This document shows, piece by piece, positions 1 through 6,393 of a stretch of DNA of 55,003 nucleotides. The DNA is taken from contig JAGQHB010000055.1 of the NCBI GenBank assembly GCA_020432045.1, forward strand, positions 1-55,003, in the 5' to 3' direction. The DNA comes from Dehalococcoidia bacterium. GTDB lineage: Bacteria; Chloroflexota; Dehalococcoidia; Tepidiformales; Tepidiformaceae. The notes under the pieces are model-generated. The model did no database searches, was not told the origin of the DNA, and was given only the letters and a program-made list of their open reading frames with translations. A program made the position numbers and the translations under genes. Each line of letters begins with the position of its first letter. Within the stretch, counting starts at the first letter, position 1.

Positions 1-99
1 GGCAAGGCCCATGGCGGTGACTTCTGCTTCTGGGACGGGAAGTTTTGGGACGCCGCCGGGGGAGATGTTGAGCTGGAGGATGTGCGCGGTGGGGTCCAT
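1..99 (-). CDS. MOSC domain protein, N-terminal fragment (runs off window)
   Basis: Only the first 33 codons are inside the window; the gene continues past base 1 on the minus strand. The peptide begins MDPTAHILQLNISPGG and continues VPKLPVPEAEVTAMGLA. This matches the usual opening of MOSC (MoCo sulfurase C-terminal-like) proteins: a first beta strand, a SPGG-VPKLPV segment and then VT-x-x-GL. MOSC proteins bind or carry sulfur for molybdenum-cofactor chemistry, and a moaC gene lies at 27.2 kb in the same window. The start is the ATG at 99-97. Upstream lie a palindromic repeat and a duplicated copy of the gene's own 5' end. The family call rests on the N-terminal motif alone. Confidence 0.6.
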   Translation of the reverse strand, partial: MDPTAHILQLNISPGGVPKLPVPEAEVTAMGLA

Positions 100-156
100 C
101 GGTGGCTTCTTCGGAGGGGTATTTGCTGCTACCGGATCTCAGTGGCGGGCCGTGGC

Positions 157-205
157 TCCCCTCACCCCCTGGCCCCCTCTCCCCGTGGCCGGGGCGAGGG
201 GGAAG
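157..205. repeat. GC-rich palindromic intergenic repeat, copy 1
   Basis: A CCCTCACC lead is followed by facing arms (CCCTCTCCCC and GGGGCGAGGG) around a short loop. The same element recurs at about 351, 6168, 14573, 26843, 26962, 27081, 54787 and 54923, always between genes. Confidence 0.75.
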
Positions 206-215
206 AGGCTGGGCT

Positions 216-293
216 TTCCGCCTCGGGGACGGGAAGCCTTGGGACGCCGCCGGGGGAGATGTTGAGCTGGACGATGTGAGCGGTGGGGTCCAT
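216..293 (-). pseudogene. Duplicated 5' fragment of the MOSC gene
   Basis: Reading on the minus strand from the ATG at 293-291, codons 1-26 give MDPTAHIVQLNISPGG then VPRLPVPEAE. This equals the real MOSC start except for two conservative changes (L8V, K19R). The frame then enters the palindromic repeat and becomes non-homologous, so this is a truncated gene start and not a second gene. It could still be translated as a short peptide. Confidence 0.7.
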
Positions 294-350
294 CGGTGGC
301 TCCTTTGGAGAGGTGTTGGCTGTTGCCGAATCGCAGTGGCGGGCAGTGGC

Positions 351-399
351 TCCCCTCACCCCCTGGACCCCTCTCCCCGTGACCGGGGCGAGGGGGAAG
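351..399. repeat. GC-rich palindromic intergenic repeat, copy 2
   Basis: Second copy inside the 194-bp duplication. The arms CCCCTCTCCCC and GGGGCGAGGGGG are nearly identical to those of copy 1. The rest of 100-455 holds no gene. Confidence 0.75.
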
Positions 400-455
400 A
401 GGCTGGGCTATCCGCTCCGGGCGGCGTTCAGAGGACCGCGGTGGACCCGACCTGA

Positions 456-941
456 CTAACCGCCATATTTCACACCGCATTCTTCAAGCGTGAGGATAGG
501 GGCGCCGCTAAGAGTGCCGGCATTGGTGACTTCTCCGATGACGCAGGCGTGATCGCCGATGTCGACGTTGCCGACGACTTTGCCTTCGACCCAGGCGCTG
601 GCATCGCTAAGGACGGGGGCGCCGGTCTCGTACGTCTCGAACGCCGAGCCATTGATCGTGCTGCCTTCGACCGCCGTAGGCTTGAAGTGGGCGAACGCAA
701 GGTCTTTCTGACCTGTAGCGAGGAAGGAGAGCGCGAATTGGCCAGTCTTCTGGAGCACGGCGTAAAGGTGGCTGTCCTTCTTGACGCCCATGGCGACGAG
801 CGGCGGTGCGAACGAGGTCTGGGTTACCCAGTTGATGGCGCCCGAGCCGACCTCGTCGCCATCTTTCGCGGTGAGGACGTAGAGCCCGTAGGGAATCATC
901 CGAAGGGTGGACTTCTTCGCGGCTTCGGCCTGTTCGTTCAT
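456..941 (-). CDS. Flavin reductase family protein (FMN-binding)
   Basis: A 161-residue protein of the flavin reductase-like (split-barrel, DIM6/NTAB) family, which binds FMN and often acts as an NAD(P)H:flavin oxidoreductase partner of monooxygenases. The N-terminal half has the family pattern: Y-G-L-Y-V-L-T near residue 18, then S-G-A-I-N-W-V-T-Q-T-S-F-x-P-P-L-V-A for FMN contact, then KDSHLY and F-x-L-S-F-L. The C-terminal part holds the barrel strands G-H-A-x-x-x-G-E-V. A GGAGG Shine-Dalgarno lies 6 nt before the ATG. It stands alone, divergent from tag. The physiological partner cannot be deduced here. Confidence 0.85.
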   Translation of the reverse strand: MNEQAEAAKKSTLRMIPYGLYVLTAKDGDEVGSGAINWVTQTSFAPPLVAMGVKKDSHLYAVLQKTGQFALSFLATGQKDLAFAHFKPTAVEGSTINGSAFETYETGAPVLSDASAWVEGKVVGNVDIGDHACVIGEVTNAGTLSGAPILTLEECGVKYGG

Positions 942-1001
942 GAGGACCTCCGTGGGTTTACCGGAAGTCTACCCGGCACCGCGAGGCGAAGGGGAGGGAG
1001 A

Positions 1002-1007
1002 TATGCT
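1002..1007 (+). promoter_or_regulatory. Leaderless-type -10 box of tag (TATGCT)
   Basis: TATGCT ends 7 nt before the ATG at 1015, so transcription should begin at or next to the start codon. No clear -35 box. Confidence 0.5.
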
Positions 1008-1014
1008 GGAAGCC

Positions 1015-1590
1015 ATGGCGAAGAAGGTCCTCTTGGAACGGCATCCAACCGTTTGCTGGGGCGACGTTTCCGGACTGATGCTCGCGTACCACGACGAGGA
1101 ATGGGGCAAGCCGGTCCGGGATGGCCGGGCGCTGTGGGAAAAGCTGATGCTCGACGGGTTCCAGGCGGGGCTCTCGTGGGAGATCATTCTGAACAAGCGC
1201 GAGGGGTTCGCGCGGGCATTCGAGGGTTGGCAGCCAGAGCGAATTGCAGTCTATGGAGAAGAGGACGTCGCGCGGCTACTGGCTGACCCTGGGATCGTGC
1301 GGAACCGGTTAAAGGTGCGGGGCGTGATCCGTAACGCGCTCGCCTACCTGCGTCTGCAGGAAGCAGGCAGTCCGTTCTCAGACTATCTCTGGGCATTTAC
1401 GGGCGGGGAACCGATCGACCGGATGCCTTCCGCGCGTGCCGATCTGCCGGCGACCAGCCCGGAGTCTGACGCGATGTCCAGGGCACTGCAGTCGGCCGGG
1501 TTCACGTTCGTGGGCTCGACGATCTGCTATGCGTTCATGCAGGCGGTTGGGATGGTGAATGACCACCTGGCCTCGTGCCCTGTCCGCTAA
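1015..1590 (+). CDS. tag: DNA-3-methyladenine glycosylase I
   Basis: A 191-residue Tag enzyme (helix-hairpin-helix superfamily) that excises 3-methyladenine from alkylated DNA to start base excision repair. The zinc-snap ligands match E. coli Tag in spacing: Cys14, His26, His184 and Cys188 (in NDHLASC). The substrate-pocket motif AYHDEEWG follows Cys14, and LSWEIILNKREGF gives the conserved Trp-Glu. The start is the ATG at 1015, because a TATGCT -10 box ends 7 nt upstream. An in-frame ATG at 1003 behind a GGAGG is the alternative. The 3' end overlaps the convergent SDR gene by 4 nt. Confidence 0.93.
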   Translation: MAKKVLLERHPTVCWGDVSGLMLAYHDEEWGKPVRDGRALWEKLMLDGFQAGLSWEIILNKREGFARAFEGWQPERIAVYGEEDVARLLADPGIVRNRLKVRGVIRNALAYLRLQEAGSPFSDYLWAFTGGEPIDRMPSARADLPATSPESDAMSRALQSAGFTFVGSTICYAFMQAVGMVNDHLASCPVR

Positions 1591-2399
1591 CGAAGGTGGA
1601 TGACGTTGGCCGTGATAAGGCGAGCGGCATCGGTACAAAGGTATGCAATGACCTCCGCGACCTCACCGGGGAGCGCGATATGGATGAGGTCGGAACGCGT
1701 GTCACGGTACCTGGCGACATCTTTGGTGACCCATCCTGTATCCGTGATCGGTGGGTGGACCACGTTGGCGGTGACACCGAGCGGAGCGAGTTCGAAGGCC
1801 GCTGACATCGTGTAGTTCGTGAGGGCGGCTTTGGCGGCGCCGTAGGACACCTCCTCGGGGAAGCCGAGCGGTCCACCTGAGGTGAGGCCCACAATGCGGC
1901 CCCACGAGCCGGTCCTTTCGCGCAGCCGGCGGGCGAACTCCGCGATCATGAGCGCGCTTGCACGGGCATCGATCGAAAAGAGCGCCTCGAACGAGGCCGC
2001 GGTCACGGTCTGGAGGTTTCGGCCAAGGTGGTCGACCCGTGAAGCTTTGAACGAATCCGCTTGCCAGCCCGTGGCGTTGTTCACGAGGATCGAGACGTGC
2101 CCCAGCTCGCGGGCGGCGAGGTCGAAGAGCGTGCTTGGGATCGTCGGGTCGCGGAGATCGGCTTCGAACGCGATGGCGCGGCCGCCGCTGCCGGCAATCT
2201 CTTCGACCACGCTCGAAGCATCGCCCGCGCGGTTCTTGCGGTATGCCTCAGGAATACCCGGATCCACGGCATCCTGAACGCGCAGGTAGGTGACCAGGAC
2301 CGCTGCACCCATCCGGGCGAGGGCGACCGCGGTTGCTGCACCGATGCCGTGGTTCGCCCCGGTGACGATGGCGACTTTGCCCGCAAGTTCGGTGCCCAT
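1587..2399 (-). CDS. SDR family oxidoreductase
   Basis: A 270-residue classical short-chain dehydrogenase/reductase with a Rossmann fold. The NAD(P) motif is TGANHGIG (14-20), the NNA motif is N107-N108-A109, and the catalytic residues are Ser174 and the Y186-x-x-x-K190 pair in SYGAAKAAL. The helix-alpha4 Asn of the usual tetrad appears to be Asp144 (FSIDARAS). An insertion of about 20 residues follows beta2. It resembles FabG-like 3-oxoacyl reductases, but the substrate is unknown. It is monocistronic, converges on tag and has a weak AGAGG Shine-Dalgarno. Confidence 0.85.
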   Translation of the reverse strand: MGTELAGKVAIVTGANHGIGAATAVALARMGAAVLVTYLRVQDAVDPGIPEAYRKNRAGDASSVVEEIAGSGGRAIAFEADLRDPTIPSTLFDLAARELGHVSILVNNATGWQADSFKASRVDHLGRNLQTVTAASFEALFSIDARASALMIAEFARRLRERTGSWGRIVGLTSGGPLGFPEEVSYGAAKAALTNYTMSAAFELAPLGVTANVVHPPITDTGWVTKDVARYRDTRSDLIHIALPGEVAEVIAYLCTDAARLITANVIHLR

Positions 2400-2426
2400 G
2401 TACGCTGGCCTCTGAGCAGCCTCGGG

Positions 2427-3260
2427 TTAGCCGCCGAGGTCGAGGACGGCGAACGGCGGAGCGAAAGCATCGGCGTTGACGGTCGTGCTGACGTCGATCG
2501 CTGTAAGTTCGATGCCTTCGTTCTTGAGGGCGAGGAGGATGCCGTCGCTGGCGTCGAGACAGATCGTGCCGGTGTCGGCGTTCGTGGTGTCGTCGTATTC
2601 GAAGCAGCGGGCAGAGCGCCCGGCGATTGTGCGGCCGGCAACTTCGGTGACGTTCGGAGCATTTTCAACGCCGTCGAAGGTCTCATCGACATCGACCACC
2701 GACGGGACGAGCGAGTCAGAAAGCGAGGAATCCCCTGTCTTGACGCACTGGCCCGGTTCGCTGTCTGTATCGAAGCAGATGATCGAGGACTTGCCGTCAT
2801 CGATGATCCAGAACGTGCCGCCGTCGCTACCATCGATGGCGAATGCGACAAGGCTCTTCGGGGGATCCTGGACTATCCGCCAGGTCCCTGTCCGGGTGGT
2901 GCCGTCATCGACAAGGACGAGGTCGTAGGTCACGGCCTGCGTTTCGGTTGCGCGATCCTTCGTGAGATCACGGAAGACGGAGCTGGCATCGGCTGTGGGC
3001 GTGGCTGATGCCGAAGCGGATGGAGATGCGGCGGGGGACCCTGTCGCTGTGGTTGCCGAACTCGAAGCGGCGGAGGTCGCTGAAGGCGACCGCACAGGTG
3101 AGCCGGAGGCGGTTGTGCCCGAGGCGGAGGCAGAGGCAGAGACGCTGGCACCCGCGGACGCAGTTGTGGTGGACGAATCATCGTCGTCACCGCCGCACGC
3201 GGCGATGAGCACTGCTGCGAGCAGAAGAGACGGGGCTACGAAGCGGCGGGGAAGCTGCAT
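2427..3260 (-). CDS. Putative lipoprotein with Ser/Ala/Thr-rich linker
   Basis: A 277-residue exported protein. Residues 1-21 form a lipoprotein signal peptide ending in a lipobox (LIAAC, Cys at about 22), followed by GGDDDD, so it is expected to be anchored to the outer face of the membrane. Residues about 28-90 are low complexity (Ser, Ala, Thr, Pro), like a flexible cell-wall spacer. The C-terminal domain (about 95-277) is beta-rich, with paired Cys residues (ICFDTDSEPGQC, ARCFEYDD, TICLD) that may form disulfides. I do not recognise the domain; LolA/LppX-like folds are one possibility. A GGAG lies 8 nt before the ATG. Confidence 0.7.
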   Translation of the reverse strand: MQLPRRFVAPSLLLAAVLIAACGGDDDDSSTTTASAGASVSASASASGTTASGSPVRSPSATSAASSSATTATGSPAASPSASASATPTADASSVFRDLTKDRATETQAVTYDLVLVDDGTTRTGTWRIVQDPPKSLVAFAIDGSDGGTFWIIDDGKSSIICFDTDSEPGQCVKTGDSSLSDSLVPSVVDVDETFDGVENAPNVTEVAGRTIAGRSARCFEYDDTTNADTGTICLDASDGILLALKNEGIELTAIDVSTTVNADAFAPPFAVLDLGG

Positions 3261-3323
3261 TTCGGTCTCCGTGGTGAGGTTGTCTCACCACAGTCGGCGA
3301 ACGTCCACGAAAGGGCAAGGAGG

Positions 3324-3644
3324 TCAGGCGTGAGCAGTGGCCACGTTTACCGGGTTGCCACGTTCGACGCGCGCGGCGACTTCGAAGACCTCGATCGTGG
3401 GTGTCCCGAACTTCGTCTTCGCGGCGCTGAAGACCTCCGAGGCAAGGAAGGCATCGAGCGAGGCGCGGTCTTCCCACGTGTAGACGCCGCCGTATTCGGA
3501 GCGTTCGCGGTTGATGATGAAGGACTTATCGCGAAGACCAGGAATATCCCTGTAGAGGGTCTCTGCGCGATCGCGGGCGATCACTTTGAGCTGCTCCCAG
3601 TCGGTAGCGGGCGGCATTTTGAAGCGGATGCAGGCGGTGAGCAT
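3324..3644 (-). CDS. YdhR-like putative monooxygenase / ABM-fold protein
   Basis: A 106-residue protein resembling the YdhR family (ferredoxin-like dimeric alpha/beta barrel). It shows the family pattern P-G-L-x-x-K-x-F-I-x-N, then G-G-V-Y-x-W-E-D-x-A-S-x-x-A-F-L. YdhR proteins are called putative monooxygenases because the fold is shared with ActVA-Orf6, but the activity is rarely demonstrated. The ATG at 3644 has a GAGG 8 nt upstream. A much longer open frame continues upstream but has no family similarity, so it is treated as chance. Confidence 0.65.
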   Translation of the reverse strand: MLTACIRFKMPPATDWEQLKVIARDRAETLYRDIPGLRDKSFIINRERSEYGGVYTWEDRASLDAFLASEVFSAAKTKFGTPTIEVFEVAARVERGNPVNVATAHA

Positions 3645-3713
3645 GTGGTCCTCGATCCTGGAGATGGGGGTATAGTTCGCCGGAAACAACTGATTTGTCG
3701 AGGGGGCACACCA

Positions 3714-4838
3714 GTGGGAATCCAGACGCGAATCGGGGAGATGATCCGCCAACAGGTGGCAGAGGGCCGGCAGATTGGCGTCCAGGTGTGCGTGTATCGC
3801 GAGGGCAAGGCGGTCGTGGACGATGTCGCGGGGCAGATGGGTCCGGACGACACACGACCGGTGCAGGCGGATTCGTTGTTCTGCAGCTTCTCTTCGACGA
3901 AGGGCGTGGCGGCGACGGCGGTACATATCCTGGCAGACCGCGGGCTGTTGGATTATGACGCGCCGGTGGTGAAGTACTGGCCTTCCTTTGGGAAGAACGG
4001 CAAAGAGCAGATCACGGTTGCGCAGGCGTTGAGCCACCAGGGCGGGCTGCACGCGATGCCGGAACCGTTCGCACCGGAGCACATCACGGACTTCGCGGCG
4101 GGTCTGAAGCGGATGGAAGAGGCGACGCCGGCCTATGAACCGGGGACGGCGTGCGGATATCACGCGGTCACCTTCGGCTGGATCGCCGGCGGGATCGTGC
4201 TTGGAGCATCCGGGCGGCACATCAAGGACTTCATCCAGACCGAGATCGCGAACCCGCTCGGCATGGGCGGCGAGCTCTTTGTGGGCATACCTGATGGCGT
4301 GGAAGAGCGGCTCGCAACACTGGAAATTCTCCCGGCGGGAGACGGCCTGCCGATCCCTGACGATGCGGACTTCTACAAGGCGATGCCGAAAGCGATGTGG
4401 CCGTACTTCAATTCGATGCCGTTCCGAAAGGCGTGTCTGCCGTCGGGGAATGGGCATTTCTCGGCGCGGGCGCTGGCGAAGATGTACGCAGCGCTGGCAG
4501 GCGGTGGGAGCGTGGATGGCGTTCGGCTGGTGTCGAAGGAGCGCATCGCAGCGATGCAGCGAATCATGACGAACGACGTGGACCGGGTACTTGGTGCTCC
4601 GGGCAACAAGGGGATTGGGTTCATGCTTGGCGGCGAAACAGCAGGCATCCATGGGCCCATGGGGAGCAACGAGAAGACGTTTGGACACCCCGGGGCGGGC
4701 GGTTCGGTGGGGTTCGCTGACCCGGAGCACGGGCTCGCGGTGGGGCTGACTATCAACAAGATGCAGTACCCGGCCCCGGGGCAGGGGACAACGCTGGAGA
4801 TCTGCGACGCGATCCGCGAGGAGCTGGGGATCGGGTAG
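3714..4838 (+). CDS. Serine hydrolase, class C beta-lactamase/esterase family
   Basis: A 374-residue member of the beta-lactamase-related serine hydrolases (EstB-like esterases and class C penicillin-binding-type folds). The nucleophile motif SxxK is Ser60-Ser-Thr-Lys63 (FSSTKG). A Tyr motif lies in CGYHAVTFGW, and the third active-site element is HPGAGG near the C-terminus. There is no signal peptide, so it is probably a cytoplasmic esterase or amidase rather than a beta-lactamase. The GTG start is chosen because GAGGGGG lies 7 nt upstream. The open frame reaches back to 3330, but that part overlaps the divergent YdhR-like gene. Confidence 0.85.
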   Translation: MGIQTRIGEMIRQQVAEGRQIGVQVCVYREGKAVVDDVAGQMGPDDTRPVQADSLFCSFSSTKGVAATAVHILADRGLLDYDAPVVKYWPSFGKNGKEQITVAQALSHQGGLHAMPEPFAPEHITDFAAGLKRMEEATPAYEPGTACGYHAVTFGWIAGGIVLGASGRHIKDFIQTEIANPLGMGGELFVGIPDGVEERLATLEILPAGDGLPIPDDADFYKAMPKAMWPYFNSMPFRKACLPSGNGHFSARALAKMYAALAGGGSVDGVRLVSKERIAAMQRIMTNDVDRVLGAPGNKGIGFMLGGETAGIHGPMGSNEKTFGHPGAGGSVGFADPEHGLAVGLTINKMQYPAPGQGTTLEICDAIREELGIG

Positions 4839-4926
4839 GCAGGAGCATCCGGTCCAGGCCCGGCCAGGCGTTTGACGTGGTTGGAGGGCACCGGGAGACT
4901 CGACGGATGCGTCGAGGAGCTGCTGC

Positions 4927-6159
4927 ATGACGACGGAGTTGCTGGATCTTGGGATTGACCGCGGGGAGCTGACTGAGCGCCAGGTGACATTGATCGAGCG
5001 GGCGGCGCGATTGAGCGACGACTTTGCCACACGCGCGGCCGAACATGACCGGGAGGGGACGTTCGCAACCGAGAATTTCGCGGCGATGCACGAGGCGGGA
5101 TATATGAAGCAGTGCCTCGACCCCGCGTTTGGGGGCGAGGCGGTGACGCTGGAGGAGCTCTGCCTGACGCAGGAGCGGCTGGCGTGGGGCGATGCGTCGA
5201 CAGCACTGGGCGCGAACATGCACAGCTTCTTCTGCGGCATTACGACGGAGATGTGGCGGGCGGACCCGCAAGAGCAGCGTTGGCCGATGCTGTTCGCGAT
5301 GGTTTCGCAGATGAAGTTGACGCTTGGGGGAGCGATTTCGGAGCCGGGGAGCGCTGATCCACTGAACTTCCCGGCCGGATCCGTCGAGCGCGTGGGCGGT
5401 GGGTTCAAGCTGAACGGGATCAAGGTATTTGGCAGCAACTCGGAGATCACACCGTTCTTCTTCTACAGCGGTGTATTGGAGGAAGACGGGGAGAAGAAGG
5501 TGTTGTCGTTCCAGGTGCCGAAGGGGACGCCGGGTGTGGAGGTGGTGAAGGACTGGGACACGCTGGGGATGCGGGGCACGGGCAGCTACACGATCGTGTT
5601 CAAGGACTGTGTCGTGCCGGAGATGTTCAAGGCGAACGAGACGCCCTACGGGGGATCGTTCGGGGCGGACGGGTTTGCGGCAGCGTTCCTGTGCTGGTTC
5701 GAACCGACGGTGGCTTCGGTCTACGTGGGGATTGCGGCAGCGGCGCGGAACATCGCGGTTGAGGCTGTGAAGGGTCGGGACAGGCTGCCCTTTGGCCCGG
5801 TACAGGACTATCCGGGGACGCAGTACGCCGTGGCGGAGATGTACATCGGGATCGAGGCGGCGCGAGCGTTTATCCGGCGGACGGCGCAGCGGCTGGCGGG
5901 GCCTGAAAGACGTGATGCGCAATCGCTTGCGCTGGCGATATCGACGAAAGTCTTCGCAACGGACCAGGCGGCAAAGGTCGTGGACCTGGCGATGCAGACG
6001 GTTGGAGGCGGGGCGTTCTTCAAGCGGTCGCCGTTGGAGCGGATGTATCGTGATGTGAGGGCAGGGAAGATTCACCCGCCGAGCCATTACGACGCTTTGG
6101 AGATCATCGGGAAGGCGGGGCTGGGGATGACGGAGCGGAAGACGCCGCGGTTCCGGTAG
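4927..6159 (+). CDS. Acyl-CoA dehydrogenase family flavoprotein, atypical active site
   Basis: A 410-residue protein with full acyl-CoA dehydrogenase architecture: alpha domain (about 25-130), beta domain with GGAISEPGSADP (about 135-250) and C-terminal alpha domain with the MQTVGGGAFFK FAD/tetramer segment. Where ordinary ACADs carry the catalytic Glu in an EGT/S motif, this one has HPPSH (383-387), so the usual base is missing. HPP-type members include proteins closer to flavin monooxygenases such as DszC, so dehydrogenation should not be assumed. A GAGGAG lies 8 nt before the ATG. It sits 88 nt after the hydrolase gene and is probably cotranscribed. Confidence 0.8.
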   Translation: MTTELLDLGIDRGELTERQVTLIERAARLSDDFATRAAEHDREGTFATENFAAMHEAGYMKQCLDPAFGGEAVTLEELCLTQERLAWGDASTALGANMHSFFCGITTEMWRADPQEQRWPMLFAMVSQMKLTLGGAISEPGSADPLNFPAGSVERVGGGFKLNGIKVFGSNSEITPFFFYSGVLEEDGEKKVLSFQVPKGTPGVEVVKDWDTLGMRGTGSYTIVFKDCVVPEMFKANETPYGGSFGADGFAAAFLCWFEPTVASVYVGIAAAARNIAVEAVKGRDRLPFGPVQDYPGTQYAVAEMYIGIEAARAFIRRTAQRLAGPERRDAQSLALAISTKVFATDQAAKVVDLAMQTVGGGAFFKRSPLERMYRDVRAGKIHPPSHYDALEIIGKAGLGMTERKTPRFR

Positions 6160-6167
6160 AAGGCGCC

Positions 6168-6212
6168 TTCACCCCCTGGCCCCTCTCCCCCTATCGTGGG
6201 CGAGGGGGAGGA
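6168..6212. repeat. GC-rich palindromic intergenic repeat, copy 3
   Basis: CACCCCCTGG lead, then CCCTCTCCCC and GGGCGAGGGGGAGG. It lies just after the ACAD-like stop codon and might assist termination there, although no T-run follows. Confidence 0.65.
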
Positions 6213-6302
6213 CCGGCCTATCGAAGGAGGCGGCCGGCGCATCGATTGATCCTGGTTTGGTGGAGGTAAGGACGGTGGGCCACCGATTCAACAGAAATGA
6301 CC

Positions 6303-6330
6303 TTCACACGGCATCGGGGCGTGCTATACT
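6303..6330 (+). promoter_or_regulatory. Promoter of the nusA operon
   Basis: TTCACA (6303-6308) and TATACT (6325-6330), separated by 16 nt, form a near-consensus housekeeping sigma promoter. The predicted transcript starts near 6337, leaving a 5' leader of about 57 nt. Confidence 0.75.
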
Positions 6331-6351
6331 TGGGACAGCAACTTCTACCTG

Positions 6352-6376
6352 AAGTGGGCCCGCGGCCCACTTTTTT
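6352..6376 (+). terminator. Terminator-like hairpin in the nusA leader (candidate attenuator)
   Basis: A perfect 9-bp inverted repeat (AAGTGGGCC, loop CGC, GGCCCACTT) runs directly into six T residues, between the promoter and the nusA Shine-Dalgarno. It has the form of an intrinsic terminator inside the leader, so a fraction of transcripts should end before nusA. Because NusA affects hairpin-dependent termination, autoregulation is plausible. That is inference. Confidence 0.7.
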
Positions 6377-6393
6377 GTTGCGGAGGACCCTGG

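Larger units (their letters stand above)
26..413. repeat. 194-bp imperfect tandem duplication (2 copies)
   Basis: Unit 1 (about 26-219) and unit 2 (about 220-413) align without gaps at a 194-bp offset. Each holds the first 26 codons of the MOSC gene on the minus strand, its upstream region and one GC-rich palindromic repeat. Unit 2 is the upstream copy. Substitutions between copies are scattered, so the duplication is not brand new. Confidence 0.85.

Noticed and set aside
3324-5450. A 708-codon minus-strand open frame
   Set aside because: It is mostly antisense to the serine hydrolase and ACAD-like genes, is rich in Arg/Pro/His as expected of shadow frames in GC-rich DNA, and only its last 106 codons show family similarity.
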